From positions 2,356,001 to 2,420,000 of the forward strand of contig NZ_CP033325.1 of the NCBI RefSeq assembly GCF_003710105.1: a stretch of 64,000 bases of DNA. The letters run 5' to 3'. The notes beneath the pieces are model-generated. The model did not search any database. It worked only from the letters and a program-made list of their open reading frames with translations, and was not told the DNA's origin. The position numbers and the translations under genes were made by a program. Shown here in pieces: positions 1-9,433 of the stretch (within the stretch, counting starts at the first letter, position 1; the number at the start of each line of letters is the position of its first letter). Source of the DNA: Georgenia faecalis. GTDB taxonomy: Bacteria; Actinomycetota; Actinomycetes; Actinomycetales; Actinomycetaceae.

Positions 1-1589
1 CGGCGGTCGTGGGTGACGAGCAGCACCGTGCCCGGGAAGGTCTCGATCGCCTGCTCGAGCTGGACGATGGCCGGCAGGTCGAGGTGGTTGGTCGGCTCGT
101 CGAGGACGAGCAGGTTGACCCCCCGCGCCTGCAGCAGGGCCAGCGCGGCCCGGGTGCGCTCGCCCGGGGACAGGGACTGCGCCGGGCGCACCGCGTGCTC
201 GCCGCCGAGCCCGAACTTCGCCAGGAGGGTGCGCACCTCCTCCTCGGGCCAGTCGGGCAGGAGCCGGCCGAACGTCGCCGCGAGCGCCTCGGGGGCGTCG
301 AACGCCGCCCGGGCCTGGTCGACCTCCCCCACGGCGACGCCGGCGCCGAGCGCGGCCCGGCCCTCGTCGGGGGAGAGCCGCTCGAGCAGGAGGGCGAGCA
401 GCGTGGACTTGCCGGACCCGTTCGCCCCGGTGATGACCACCCGGTCCCCATAGCCCACCTGGGTGGTGACGGGGCCCAGCGTGAACGCGCCACGGCGCAC
501 GACGGCGCCGTCGAGGACCGCGACGACCGACCCCGACCGGGGCGCCTGGGCGATCGACATCCGCAGCTCCCACTCCTTGCGGGGCTCCTCCACGCGTTCC
601 TTCTCGAGCCGGTCGATGGCGCGCTCGGACTGGCTCACCTTGGCGGCCTGCTTCTCCGTGCGGGCCAGCGCCCGGGCCTTGATGTGCTTGTCCGGCTCGT
701 TGGACTTCTTCCGGGCCGTGCGCACCCCCTTCTCGGTCCACGTCTTCTGGGTCTGGACGCGGTCCTTGAGGCTGCCCAGCCGGTCGGCGTACTGCTCGTA
801 GTCCGCCCGGGCCCGCGACCGCGCGAGCTCGCGCTCGGCGAGGTAGGCCTCGTATCCGCCGTCGTACACCCGCACCTGCTGCTGGGCGAGGTCGAGCTCG
901 ACGATGCCGGTGACGGTGCGGGCGAGGAACTCCCGGTCGTGGCTGACGACGACCATCGGGGCGCGCGTCTGGGCCACGAACCGCTCGAGCCGGTCGAGGC
1001 CCGCCAGGTCGAGGTCGTTGGTCGGCTCGTCGAGCAGGAGGATGTCGTAGCGGGAGAGCACGAGGGCCGCGAGGCCCGCCCGGGCCGCCTCCCCGCCGGA
1101 CAGGGTCGTGGTGGCGGCGTCGAGCGGGACGGTGAGCCCGACGTCGGCCGCGGCCGCCTCGGCGCGCTCGTCGAGGTCGGCGCCGCCGAGGGCGAGCCAC
1201 CGCTCGAGCGCGTCGGCGTAGGCCTCCCCCACCGCGCTGTCCTCGGGGCGGGCGGCCATGGCGTGCGCCGCGGCCTCCATGCGGTCGGTCGCCTCCGCCA
1301 CCCCCGTGCGCCGGCGCAGCAGCGCGAGGACCGTCTCCCCCGGGCGGCGCTCCGGTTCCTGGGCGAGGTAGCCGATGCTCGCCTGCGGCGGGGCGAGGGT
1401 GGTGCGGCCGGTGAGCTCGGCGTGGGCGGGCTGCCCGGCGAGCGCCGTGAGCAGGGTCGACTTGCCCGCGCCGTTGGCGCCGACGAGCCCCCACACGTCC
1501 CCGGGGGCGATGGTGAGCGTCAGGTCGGAGAAGAGGCGGCGCGCGCCGTGGGCGGCACCGAACCCCGTCACATGGAGCGTTGCGGGCAT
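1..1589 (-). CDS. ABC-F family ATPase, C-terminal end cut by window
   Basis: An ABC-F protein with two ATP-binding cassettes and no membrane segments. Such proteins act on the ribosome as translation factors, and some give resistance to ribosome-targeting antibiotics. From the ATG at 1589, 529 residues are visible. The first Walker A (GANGAGKS) is at residues 37-44, followed by a signature (LSGGEAARA) and Walker B (LLLDEPTNDLD). A charged interdomain linker rich in Lys and Arg follows. The second Walker A is GANGSGKS, with signature LSPGERTR and LVLDEPTNHLD near the window edge. The stop lies beyond base 1. The linker region resembles both housekeeping and antibiotic-resistance ABC-F members, so I cannot assign a substrate antibiotic. 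It follows dapB on the same strand after 23 bases. Confidence 0.9.
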   Translation of the reverse strand, partial: MPATLHVTGFGAAHGARRLFSDLTLTIAPGDVWGLVGANGAGKSTLLTALAGQPAHAELTGRTTLAPPQASIGYLAQEPERRPGETVLALLRRRTGVAEATDRMEAAAHAMAARPEDSAVGEAYADALERWLALGGADLDERAEAAAADVGLTVPLDAATTTLSGGEAARAGLAALVLSRYDILLLDEPTNDLDLAGLDRLERFVAQTRAPMVVVSHDREFLARTVTGIVELDLAQQQVRVYDGGYEAYLAERELARSRARADYEQYADRLGSLKDRVQTQKTWTEKGVRTARKKSNEPDKHIKARALARTEKQAAKVSQSERAIDRLEKERVEEPRKEWELRMSIAQAPRSGSVVAVLDGAVVRRGAFTLGPVTTQVGYGDRVVITGANGSGKSTLLALLLERLSPDEGRAALGAGVAVGEVDQARAAFDAPEALAATFGRLLPDWPEEEVRTLLAKFGLGGEHAVRPAQSLSPGERTRAALALLQARGVNLLVLDEPTNHLDLPAIVQLEQAIETFPGTVLLVTHDR

Positions 1590-1612
1590 GCTCCGAGCGT
1601 ACGACGCGCCGC

Positions 1613-2368
1613 TCAGAGGTCGAGCAGCGCCTCGAGGCCGACGGTGAGCCCGGGGCGGGAGCCGATCCGACGCACCGCGAGGAGGACGCCGGGCATGAAG
1701 CTGGCGCGGTCGAAGCTGTCCGTGCGGATGGTCAGCTGCTCGCCGGGGTTGCCCAGGAGCACCTCCTGGTGGGCGACCAGACCGCGCAGCCGGACGGAGT
1801 GCACCGGCACCCCGGCGACGTCGGCCCCGCGTGCCCCGTCGAGGGCCGTCGTGGTGGCGTCGGGCATGGCGTCCAGGCCCGCGGCGGCGCGGGCCGCCCC
1901 CATGGCCTGGGCCGTGGCCGTCGCCGTGCCGGAGGGGGCGTCGGCCTTGTCCGGGTGGTGGAGCTCGATGATCTCTGCGGACTCGAAGTACGCCGCCGCC
2001 TGCCGGGCGAAGCGCATGGTGAGCACCGCCGACAGCGCGAAGTTCGGGGCGATGAGCACCCCCTGGGCCAGCGGGCGCGCCTCGACGTGCGCGCGCACCC
2101 GCTCGACGGCGTCCGCCGTCCAGCCGGAGGTGCCGACGACGACGTCGAGGCCGGCGTCGAGGAGGGCGTGGACGTTGGCCTCGGTGGCCGCCGGGGTGGT
2201 GAAGTCGACGGCCACGTCGGCGTCGGCGGGCGTGAGGACCCCCGGGTCGTCGCCGGGGCCCATCCGGGCCACCAGCTCCAGGTCCGCGGCGCCGGCGACG
2301 GCCTCGCACACGGCGGTGCCCATCCGGCCGTCCGCCCCGAGGACCGCGACCCTGATCTTCTCGCTCAT
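1613..2368 (-). CDS. dapB: 4-hydroxy-tetrahydrodipicolinate reductase
   Basis: Reduces 4-hydroxy-tetrahydrodipicolinate with NAD(P)H in the diaminopimelate/lysine pathway, supplying DAP for peptidoglycan. The 251-residue length is normal. The N terminus carries a Rossmann nucleotide-binding motif (GADGRMG, residues 11-17). Around residues 134-150 is the DapB substrate-binding segment HHPDKADAPSGTA with its Lys. The C terminus has the family's FMPGVLLA stretch. It starts 13 bases after the stop of the M16 peptidase gene, so it is probably co-transcribed with pnp and that peptidase. This neighbourhood also occurs in mycobacteria. Confidence 0.97.
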   Translation of the reverse strand: MSEKIRVAVLGADGRMGTAVCEAVAGAADLELVARMGPGDDPGVLTPADADVAVDFTTPAATEANVHALLDAGLDVVVGTSGWTADAVERVRAHVEARPLAQGVLIAPNFALSAVLTMRFARQAAAYFESAEIIELHHPDKADAPSGTATATAQAMGAARAAAGLDAMPDATTTALDGARGADVAGVPVHSVRLRGLVAHQEVLLGNPGEQLTIRTDSFDRASFMPGVLLAVRRIGSRPGLTVGLEALLDL

Positions 2369-2381
2369 GCGGTCAGGGTAG

Positions 2382-3770
2382 TCAGCGGCCGAGGGCCTGC
2401 GCCGCGACGTCGTCGTCGAAGGGACCGACGACGACGAGCGAGCGCGGACGGGCGACGAGCTCGGCGGCGAGGTCCCGGACCTGCTCGGCGGTGACCGCGC
2501 GGGTGCGCTCCAGGGCCTCGTCGATGGTGGTGAGCTCGCCGTGGACGATCTCCGCCCGCCCCAGCCGCGACATCCGCGACCCGGTGTCCTCCAGGCCGAG
2601 GACGAGGCCGCCGCACAGCTGGCCGATGCTCCGCTCGAGCTCGGCGGCGGGCAGGAGCTCGGCGGAGATGCGCTCCCACTCGGCGGTGAGGAGGTCGACT
2701 ACCTGGCCGGTCTTGCCGGGCGCGCACCCGGCGTAGAGCCCCACGACGCCGGCCTCGGCGTAGTTGGAGGCGAACGCGTAGGTGGAGTACGCCAGGCCCC
2801 GGCGCTCGCGGATCTCCTGGAAGAGCCGGGAGCTCATCCCGCCGCCGAGCGCCGTCATGAGCACCGACAGGGCGTAGCGACGGTCGTCCGAGGCGGTGAG
2901 GCCCTGGCAGCCGAGCACGACGTTGGCCTGCTCGGTGGTGCGGCGCACGGTCATGGCGCGGCCGGCGGCGGGCAGCTGCTCGGCACCGGGCACGACGGCC
3001 GCCCCCGAGCCGGGCACGACCGGTCGGCCGGATCCCCGGCGGCCCGCCGGGACCGCCTGGGGGTCGAGGCTCCAGCCGCCCTCGCTGACCGCCCGCTCCA
3101 CCTGCGCGCACAGCGCGTCGTGGTCGACGGCGCCCGAGGCGGTGACGACGAGCTCGTCCGGGGTGTAGGTGCGCCGGTAGTGCTCGAGGACCGCGTCGCG
3201 CGGGACGGCGCGGATCGTCTGGGGCGTCCCGCCGATGGGCCGCCCGAGGGGGTGGGGGTCGAGGACCGCCGCGGCGAACTGCTCGTGGACGACGTCGACG
3301 GGGTCGTCCCCCGCCATCGCCAGCTCCTCGAGGATGACCCCGCGCTCGGTCTCGAACTCCTCGGCGTCGAGGACGGAGGAGGTCACCATGTCGGCGATGA
3401 CGTCGACGGCCATGGGCACGTCGGCGTCGAGCACCCGCGCGTAGTAGCAGGTGTGCTCCTTGCCCGTGGCCGCGTTCGCCTCGCCGCCGACGGCGTCGAA
3501 CGCCTCGGCGATGTCGAGCGCGCTGCGCCGCCGGGTGCCCTTGAAGAGCAGGTGCTCGAGGAAGTGGGTGGAGCCGTGGTGGCCGTCGGTCTCGTCACGC
3601 GAGCCGACGGCCACCCACGCCCCCACCGTGGCCGACCGCTGAGCGGGCATGGCCTCGGTGAGGACGCGGATGCCGCCCGGCAGGACGGAGCGTCGGGTGA
3701 CGCTGCCGTCCTGCTCGAGCGTGACATCGGTGCCCGGCCCGGGAGGGCCGAGGAACAGCGGGACCGGCAC
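2382..3770 (-). CDS. M16 family zinc metallopeptidase (processing-peptidase-like)
   Basis: A 462-residue member of the insulinase/mitochondrial-processing-peptidase family, like mycobacterial PepR. The inverted zinc motif HxxEH is seen as H69-F-L-E72-H73 in STHFLEHLLFKG, with the downstream Glu expected about 75 residues later. The second half holds the inactive paired lobe typical of the family. The open frame runs far upstream, over pnp, but that part is a shadow. The GTG at 3770 lies one base after the pnp stop, giving translational coupling. No signal peptide is visible, so it is probably cytoplasmic. The natural substrate of these pnp-linked peptidases is not known. Confidence 0.9.
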   Translation of the reverse strand: MPVPLFLGPPGPGTDVTLEQDGSVTRRSVLPGGIRVLTEAMPAQRSATVGAWVAVGSRDETDGHHGSTHFLEHLLFKGTRRRSALDIAEAFDAVGGEANAATGKEHTCYYARVLDADVPMAVDVIADMVTSSVLDAEEFETERGVILEELAMAGDDPVDVVHEQFAAAVLDPHPLGRPIGGTPQTIRAVPRDAVLEHYRRTYTPDELVVTASGAVDHDALCAQVERAVSEGGWSLDPQAVPAGRRGSGRPVVPGSGAAVVPGAEQLPAAGRAMTVRRTTEQANVVLGCQGLTASDDRRYALSVLMTALGGGMSSRLFQEIRERRGLAYSTYAFASNYAEAGVVGLYAGCAPGKTGQVVDLLTAEWERISAELLPAAELERSIGQLCGGLVLGLEDTGSRMSRLGRAEIVHGELTTIDEALERTRAVTAEQVRDLAAELVARPRSLVVVGPFDDDVAAQALGR

Positions 3771-3771
3771 G

Positions 3772-6141
3772 TCAGGCGTCGCCGCCCGCGCCCTCGCGGG
3801 TGCGGGTACGACGCTCGCGGCGGGGGCGCTCGCGACGCTCCCCGTCACCGTTCGTGCTGTCGGTCGTCGCCTCGGGCTCGGCGTCGCCGGCCGGGGCGTC
3901 CGCCGCCGGGGCGTCGGCGGCCGCGGCGTCCGCCGCGGCGGACTCCTCGTCGTCGACGACGGCGTGGAGGGAGAGCTTGCCGCGGGGGTCGATCTCGGCG
4001 AGCTCGACCTGGACCTTCTGGCCGACGCCGAGGACGTCCTCGACGTTCTCCACGCGCTTGCCACCGACGAGCCGGCGGATCTGCGAGATGTGGAGGAGGC
4101 CGTCCTTGCCCGGGGCCAGGGAGACGAACGCACCGAAGGAGGTGGTCTTGACGACCGTGCCGACGAAGCGCTCACCGATCTCCGGCATCTGCGGGTTGGC
4201 GATGGCGTTGACGGCCTGGCGGGCCGCCTCGGCCGAGGGGCCGTCGACCGCGCCGATGTAGACCGTGCCGTCGTCCTCGATGGAGATGTCGGCGCCCGTG
4301 TCCTCCTGGATCTGGTTGATCATCTTGCCCTTCGGCCCGATGACCTCGCCGATCTTGTCCACGGGGACCTTGACGGTGATGACGCGGGGCGCGGTGGGCG
4401 CCATCTCGTCGGGTGCGTCGATGGCCTCGTTCATGACGTCGAGGATGTGCAGGCGCGCGTCGCGGGCCTGGGACAGGGCGCCGATGAGCACCGAGGAGGG
4501 GATGCCGTCGAGCTTGGTGTCGAGCTGGATCGCGGTGACGAACTCCCGCGTGCCGGCGACCTTGAAGTCCATGTCGCCGAAGGCGTCCTCGGCGCCGAGG
4601 ATGTCGGTGAGCGCGGCGTAGCGCGTCTCCCCGTCGACCTCGTCGCTCATGAGGCCCATGGCGATGCCCGCGACGGGCGCGCGCAGCGGCACACCGGCGT
4701 TGAGCAGGGACAGCGTGGAGGCGCAGACCGAGCCCATGGACGTCGACCCGTTGGAGCCGAGCGCCTCGGAGACCTGCCGGATCGCGTAGGGGAACTCCTC
4801 GCGCGAGGGCAGGACGGGCATGATCGCCCGCTCGGCGAGGGCGCCGTGGCCGATCTCGCGGCGCTTGGGCGAGCCCACCCGGCCGGTCTCACCGGTCGAG
4901 TACGGCGGGAAGTTGTAGTTGTGCATGTAGCGCTTGCGCGTCACCGGCGAGAGCGTGTCGAGCTGCTGCTCCATGCGGAGCATGTTGAGCGTCGTCACGC
5001 CGAGGATCTGGGTCTCGCCACGCTCGAAGAGCGCCGAGCCGTGGACCCGCGGGAGGACCTCGACCTCGGCCGAGAGGGTGCGGATGTCGCGCAGGCCGCG
5101 ACCGTCCATGCGCACGCCGTCGGTGAGGACGCGGCGGCGCACGACGTCCTTGGTCGCCGAGCGGAAGGCGGCGGAGAGCTCCTTCTCGCGACCGGCGAAC
5201 TGCTCGCCCAGCGCCTCGAGCATCCCGAGGCGGATCTCGTCGAGGCGCGTCTCGCGCTCCTGCTTGTCGACGATGGTGACGGCCTGGGCCAGGTCGGCGG
5301 CCACGTGGGCGGAGACCGCCGCGTAGACGTCGTCCTGGTAGTCGAGGAAGCGCGGGAACTCGCGCGTCGGCTTGGCGGTGGTGGCCGCCAGCTCGGACTG
5401 CGCGTCGCACAGCGCCCGGATGAAGGGCTTGGCGGCCTCGAGGCCCGCGGCGACGACCTCCTCGGTGGGCGCAGTCGCGCCCTCGGAGATGAGGGTCCAC
5501 GCGTTGTCCGTGGCCTCGGCCTCGACCATCATCACGGCGACGTCGGGGTTGCCCTGGGCGTCGGTGACGAGGCGGCCGGCGACGACCATCGAGAAGACGG
5601 CCTTCTCGAGCTCGGAGTAGCGGGGGAAGGCCACCCACTGGTCACCGATGAGGGCGACGCGGGTGCCGCCGATCGGCCCGGAGAAGGGCAGGCCGGAGAT
5701 CTGGGTCGACATCGACGCGGCGTTGATCGCCAGGACGTCGTAGGTGTCGTCGGGGTGGATGCTCAGCACCGTCTCGACGATCTGGACCTCGTTGCGCAGG
5801 CCCTTGACGAACGAGGGGCGCAGCGGGCGGTCGATGAGGCGGCAGGCGAGGATGGCCTCGGTCGAGGGGCGGCCCTCGCGGCGGAAGAACGAGCCGGGGA
5901 TCTTGCCGGCGGCGTACTGGCGCTCCTCGACGTCCACCGTGAGGGGGAAGAAGTCGAACTGCTCCTTGGGGTGCTTGCCCGCCGTCGTCGTCGACAGGAC
6001 CATCGTGTCCTCGTCGAGGTACGCGACAGCGGCGCCCGCCGCCTGGCGGGCCAGACGGCCCGTCTCGAAGCGGACGGTGCGGGTGCCGAAGGGGCCGTTG
6101 TCAATGACGGCTTCGGCGGACGTGATCTCGGGACCCTCCAT
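3772..6141 (-). CDS. pnp: Polynucleotide phosphorylase (GpsI/PNPase)
   Basis: Phosphorolytic 3'-5' exoribonuclease, and in actinobacteria also a 3' polymerase that adds RNA tails. At 789 residues it is slightly longer than E. coli PNPase. Two RNase PH domains (about residues 15-240 and 330-560) flank the all-helical linker. A KH domain follows (about 585-650, GPKGK loop), then an S1 domain (about 657-725, [20 protein letters not shown]). The last 60 residues are an Ala/Asp-rich then Arg-rich tail ([14 protein letters not shown]), common in actinobacterial RNA enzymes. The start is set by a strong AAGGAGG seven bases before the ATG. It lies downstream of rpsO, as in many bacteria, but a hairpin separates the two. 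Confidence 0.98.
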   Translation of the reverse strand: MEGPEITSAEAVIDNGPFGTRTVRFETGRLARQAAGAAVAYLDEDTMVLSTTTAGKHPKEQFDFFPLTVDVEERQYAAGKIPGSFFRREGRPSTEAILACRLIDRPLRPSFVKGLRNEVQIVETVLSIHPDDTYDVLAINAASMSTQISGLPFSGPIGGTRVALIGDQWVAFPRYSELEKAVFSMVVAGRLVTDAQGNPDVAVMMVEAEATDNAWTLISEGATAPTEEVVAAGLEAAKPFIRALCDAQSELAATTAKPTREFPRFLDYQDDVYAAVSAHVAADLAQAVTIVDKQERETRLDEIRLGMLEALGEQFAGREKELSAAFRSATKDVVRRRVLTDGVRMDGRGLRDIRTLSAEVEVLPRVHGSALFERGETQILGVTTLNMLRMEQQLDTLSPVTRKRYMHNYNFPPYSTGETGRVGSPKRREIGHGALAERAIMPVLPSREEFPYAIRQVSEALGSNGSTSMGSVCASTLSLLNAGVPLRAPVAGIAMGLMSDEVDGETRYAALTDILGAEDAFGDMDFKVAGTREFVTAIQLDTKLDGIPSSVLIGALSQARDARLHILDVMNEAIDAPDEMAPTAPRVITVKVPVDKIGEVIGPKGKMINQIQEDTGADISIEDDGTVYIGAVDGPSAEAARQAVNAIANPQMPEIGERFVGTVVKTTSFGAFVSLAPGKDGLLHISQIRRLVGGKRVENVEDVLGVGQKVQVELAEIDPRGKLSLHAVVDDEESAAADAAAADAPAADAPAGDAEPEATTDSTNGDGERRERPRRERRTRTREGAGGDA

Positions 6142-6316
6142 GGGTGCCCTCCTTCGTGTTCGCCCGCCCGGCGGCTCGACGGCCTTCGATCGAGGCCCAC
6201 GGAGCTCGTCCGCGGTGCGGGTGTCCGGAGGCCACTACCGAGGACCGGGCGAGAAGGCCGGTGCGGTGGGGTGTTGTTCAGATATGTGGTCGCCGCGGTG
6301 CGGCGGACCGGTGCGC

Positions 6317-6350
6317 AGGAGGCCCGGACCCCGTAGGGCCCGGGCCTCCT
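6317..6350 (-). terminator. Hairpin after rpsO
   Basis: Perfect 11-bp inverted repeat (AGGAGGCCCGG at 6317-6327 with CCGGGCCTCCT at 6340-6350), starting seven bases past the rpsO stop. The loop can pair further. There is no T-run, which is usual for terminators at this GC content. It may act as a partial terminator or as an RNA-processing site between rpsO and pnp. Confidence 0.7.
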
Positions 6351-6356
6351 CGCGGA

Positions 6357-6626
6357 CTAGCGGCGCAGGCCGAGGCGCTCGATGAGGCTCCGGTAACGCT
6401 GGATGTCGACGTCCTGGAGGTAGCCCAGGAGGCGGCGACGCTGACCCACGAGCAGCAGCAGCCCACGACGGCTGTGGTGGTCGTGCTTGTGGGTCTTGAG
6501 GTGCTCCGTGAGGTCGCGGATCCGCTGGGTCAGCAGCGCGATCTGCACCTCCGGCGAACCGGTGTCACCCTCGTGGGTGGCGTACTCGGTGATGATGGAC
6601 TGCTTGACGTCTGCAGCGAGGGGCAC
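6357..6626 (-). CDS. rpsO: 30S ribosomal protein S15
   Basis: Small-subunit primary binding protein of the 16S rRNA central domain. The 89 residues match the family exactly in length. The conserved stretches [29 protein letters not shown] and [12 protein letters not shown] are all present. An AGGAG sits upstream of the ATG. The gene lies between ribF and pnp. The 92-base spacer upstream (6627-6718) probably carries its promoter, though I see no clear -35/-10 pair there. Confidence 0.98.
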   Translation of the reverse strand: MPLAADVKQSIITEYATHEGDTGSPEVQIALLTQRIRDLTEHLKTHKHDHHSRRGLLLLVGQRRRLLGYLQDVDIQRYRSLIERLGLRR

Positions 6627-6718
6627 GGTTCTCTCCTAGGGTCGTTGCGCGGAGCTCCGGGGCATGTCCACCCGGGCATGACACATCCGCGGCCGGTCTG
6701 ACGGCGAGAGCCAGGTTA

Positions 6719-7660
6719 TCAGACGCCCAGGACCCGTGCGGCGGCCGCGACGTCGTCGGCCATCTGGGCGACGAGCGCGTCGACGCCGTCGAACCGCAGC
6801 ATGGGGCGCAGGTGCTCGACAAGCTCGACGACGACCTCCTCGCCGTACAGGTCGAGGTCCGTGCGGCCCAGGACGTACGCCTCGACCACCCGGGTGACGC
6901 CGTCGAACGTGGGGTTCGTCCCCACCGAGACCGCGGCCGGCAGCCGTTCGGTGCCGCCGCGGACCAGCCAGCCGGCGTAGACCCCGTCGGCGGGGACGGC
7001 CCCGCTCGCGTCCGGTCCCAGGTTGGCCGTGGGGTACCCGAGCTCCCGGCCCCGGGCCTCGCCGTGGACGACGACGCCGCGGATGCGGTGCGGGCGGCCC
7101 AGCACGTCGGCCGCCCCGGCGACGTCGCCGGCGTCGAGCAGCTCGCGTACCCAGCTCGAGGACCAGCGCCGCCCGCCGCCGGTGCCGGCGACGTCCGCGA
7201 CCACCTCGACGGCGAAGCCGTGCCGGGTCCCGAGGGCGGCCATCGTGGTGGGGTCGCCGGCGTTGGCCCAGCCGAAGCGGGTGTCCTCCCCCACGACGAC
7301 GGCGCACGCGTGCAGGGCGCCGACGAGGTAGGTGAGGACGAAGTCCTCGGGCGAGGTCCGCGCGAAGTCGAGGGTGTAGTCGAGGACGAGGACGGCGTCG
7401 ACCCCCGATCCGGCGAGGAGCTCGATCCGGTCGGTGAGGCCCGTGAGGAGCGGGGGGGCCTGCCCGGGTCGGTGGACCGCGGCGGGGTGCGGGTCGAACG
7501 TCACGACGACGGCCGGCACGCCGGCGGCCCGGGCCGTGCGCACGAGCGCCCCGAGGAGGGCCTGGTGGCCGCGGTGGACGCCGTCGAAGTTGCCGATGGT
7601 CACGGCCGTGGGCCCCAGGTCGGTGGGGACCTGCCCCACCCCACGCCACACCTGCACCAT
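6719..7660 (-). CDS. ribF: Bifunctional riboflavin kinase / FAD synthetase
   Basis: Makes FMN from riboflavin and then FAD. The 313-residue protein has an N-terminal nucleotidyltransferase domain with GNFDGVHRGHQ (HxGH-type motif) near residues 25-35 and a FGWANAGD motif near residue 130. The C-terminal riboflavin kinase domain has LGYPTANLGP (PTAN motif) near residue 210 and the VEAYVLG...LYGEEVVVELVEHLRPMLRF end. It sits between a nucleoside transporter gene and rpsO, with truB further upstream. The truB-ribF-rpsO order is the usual one; here the transporter is inserted between truB and ribF. Confidence 0.97.
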   Translation of the reverse strand: MVQVWRGVGQVPTDLGPTAVTIGNFDGVHRGHQALLGALVRTARAAGVPAVVVTFDPHPAAVHRPGQAPPLLTGLTDRIELLAGSGVDAVLVLDYTLDFARTSPEDFVLTYLVGALHACAVVVGEDTRFGWANAGDPTTMAALGTRHGFAVEVVADVAGTGGGRRWSSSWVRELLDAGDVAGAADVLGRPHRIRGVVVHGEARGRELGYPTANLGPDASGAVPADGVYAGWLVRGGTERLPAAVSVGTNPTFDGVTRVVEAYVLGRTDLDLYGEEVVVELVEHLRPMLRFDGVDALVAQMADDVAAAARVLGV

Positions 7661-7762
7661 GCCTCCCTCGCCTCACCGACGGGCGCGGTGAGCCACCCGA
7701 GACTACCTGGCGGGGGCGGCTCGCCGCGGCGCCGGGGCGCACCGCCGCCGCTCCACGGGGCC

Positions 7763-7774
7763 GAGCCGCGGCTC
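7763..7774. repeat. 12-bp palindrome between ribF and transporter gene
   Basis: GAGCCGCGGCTC is a perfect palindrome 17 bases past the transporter stop, inside the 131-base spacer 7661-7791. It could be a weak terminator stem. No T-run or other signal was seen. Confidence 0.3.
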
Positions 7775-7791
7775 CGCCGGCCGCCCGACGC

Positions 7792-9333
7792 TCAGCCGAT
7801 GAGGATGCCGGCGATGGCGGCCGACATGAGGTTGCCGAGCGTGCCGGCGGCGATGGCCCGCAGCCCGAGCCGGGCGATGACCCCGCGCTGGTTGGGGGCG
7901 ATCCCGCCGAGGCCGCCGAGGAGGATCGCCAGCGAGCCGAGGTTGGCGAAGCCGGTGAGGGCGAAGGTCACCACCGCCTGGGTCTTCACGCTGAACTCCT
8001 CGGCCCGCGGGGCGAAGTCGGAGAAGGCGACGAACTCGTTGAGGACGACCTTCTGGCCGAGGAAGCTGCCCGCCGGGACGGCCTCGGCCAGCGGGACGCC
8101 GACCGCGGCCATGATCGGGGCGAAGACGTAGCCGAGGAGCTGCTGGATGGAGAGGTCGTCGTAGCCGAAGAGCCCGCCGACGGCGCCGAGGATGAGGTTG
8201 AGCAGGGCGACGAGCGAGATGAACGCGAGGAGCATGGCGCCCACGTTGAGGGCGAGCGACAGGCCGTCGGAGGCGCCCCGGGAGGCGGCGTCGATGACGT
8301 TGACCGGGCGGTCCTCGGGGGCGTCACCCTCGGCGTCGACGGGGTCCCCGCCGGCCCGGCGCGCGAGCTCGGCCGCGCCGGCCTGGGTGGCGCCGCGGCG
8401 CGCGCCCCGCCGGAACGTCCGGCTCAGCCAGCCGCCGGAGCCGGCGCGCGCGCCGGGCGTGCTCGCGCCGGCCGTGCCGGTCCCGCCCGCCGTGCCCGTG
8501 CCGCCCGGCGTGCCCGTGCCGCCCGGCGTGTCGGTCCCGCTCGGCGTCGTGCCGGCGGACGTCGCCGGGCCGGCGTCGGCCCGCTGCGTGGCGTGGCGGT
8601 CCTGCCCGGCGGCCGCGGCCGGCGAGGCGGCCGCGGACCCGGGCTGCAGGCGTGACTCCGGCGCCGCGAACTCCTCCACCGCACCCGCGGGGACGATGAT
8701 CTTGGCGAAGAGCAGGCCCGCGGGGGCGGCCATGAAGCTGGCGGCGATGAGGTAGTCGAGGTTGGCGCCGAGCAGGGAGTAGCCGATGAGCACCGACCCC
8801 GCGACGGTCGTCAGCCCACCGGCCATGACGGCGAAGACCTCCGACGGCGACATGGTGCGGATGTAGGGGCGGATGACGAGCGGCGCCTCCGTCTGCCCGA
8901 CGAAGATGTTGGCCGCCGCGTTCATCGACTCCGGCCGGGTGGTGCCGAGCACCTTCGCGAGGGCCCCACCGATCCAGCGGGTGACCAGCTGCAGCAGCCC
9001 CACGTAGTACAGGACCGCCGTGAGGGAGGCGAAGAAGACGATGACGGGCAGCACCTGGAAGGCGAAGACCGAGCCGTCCTCCGGGAGAATCGGCCCGAAG
9101 AGGAAGTCGATCCCGGCCCGGGAGGAGTCGATGACCGCCTGCACGGCGTTGGTGAGGCCGCTGAGGACCTGCTGCCCCGCCGGTACGTAGAGCACGAGGA
9201 CCGCGAACACCACCTGGACGAGCAGCGCCAGGCTCACCGTGCGCAGGTTGATCCGCCGCCGGTCGACGGACAGGAGCCATCCCAGGCCCAGGATCACGAC
9301 CATGCCGCCGATGCCCCACAGAAGGTCGATCAC
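7792..9333 (-). CDS. CNT/NupC-family nucleoside transporter with long Gly/Thr-rich linker
   Basis: A concentrative nucleoside:cation symporter of the inner membrane, 513 residues from the GTG at 9333 (GGGGGA just upstream). The open frame extends over truB, but that part is not family sequence. Recognisable CNT blocks are GQTEAPLVIRPYI near residue 145, the SVLIGYSLLG helix, NVIDAASRGASDGLSLALNVGAMLL near residue 345, and the final FALTGFANLGSLAILLGGLGG and PNQRG. NupC-type proteins are about 400-430 residues; the excess is a loop at about residues 215-345 rich in Ala, Gly and Thr. It includes a GGTGT(P/A) hexapeptide repeat (8460-8560) and an Arg-rich segment. Neighbours give no clue to substrate preference. 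Confidence 0.9.
   Translation of the reverse strand: MIDLLWGIGGMVVILGLGWLLSVDRRRINLRTVSLALLVQVVFAVLVLYVPAGQQVLSGLTNAVQAVIDSSRAGIDFLFGPILPEDGSVFAFQVLPVIVFFASLTAVLYYVGLLQLVTRWIGGALAKVLGTTRPESMNAAANIFVGQTEAPLVIRPYIRTMSPSEVFAVMAGGLTTVAGSVLIGYSLLGANLDYLIAASFMAAPAGLLFAKIIVPAGAVEEFAAPESRLQPGSAAASPAAAAGQDRHATQRADAGPATSAGTTPSGTDTPGGTGTPGGTGTAGGTGTAGASTPGARAGSGGWLSRTFRRGARRGATQAGAAELARRAGGDPVDAEGDAPEDRPVNVIDAASRGASDGLSLALNVGAMLLAFISLVALLNLILGAVGGLFGYDDLSIQQLLGYVFAPIMAAVGVPLAEAVPAGSFLGQKVVLNEFVAFSDFAPRAEEFSVKTQAVVTFALTGFANLGSLAILLGGLGGIAPNQRGVIARLGLRAIAAGTLGNLMSAAIAGILIG
8460..8560 (-). repeat. 18-bp tandem repeat coding GGTGTP/GGTGTA
   Basis: About four imperfect copies of an 18-base unit inside the transporter gene. 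They encode Gly-Gly-Thr-Gly-Thr-(Pro/Ala) at about residues 258-288, in what should be a cytoplasmic loop. The unit is in frame, so copy-number changes would alter loop length without a frameshift. Confidence 0.8.
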
Positions 9334-9433
9334 GCCGGTCCCCCGATCGTCGCTGTGCGACGGCGCCCCCCGGCGCGGCCGCGTCCAGACTGACACAGGG
9401 CCGTGGGGGCGGCACGGCGGGAGCGCACCGCTC

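Noticed and set aside
9-2381. A 790-codon plus-strand frame opposite the ABC-F and dapB genes
   Set aside because: Covers two clear minus-strand genes and has no domain or ribosome-binding site.
3649-6336. An 895-codon plus-strand frame opposite pnp
   Set aside because: Composition is Asp/Glu/Val/Gly/Leu noise from the reverse of pnp; no start signal and no recognisable domain.
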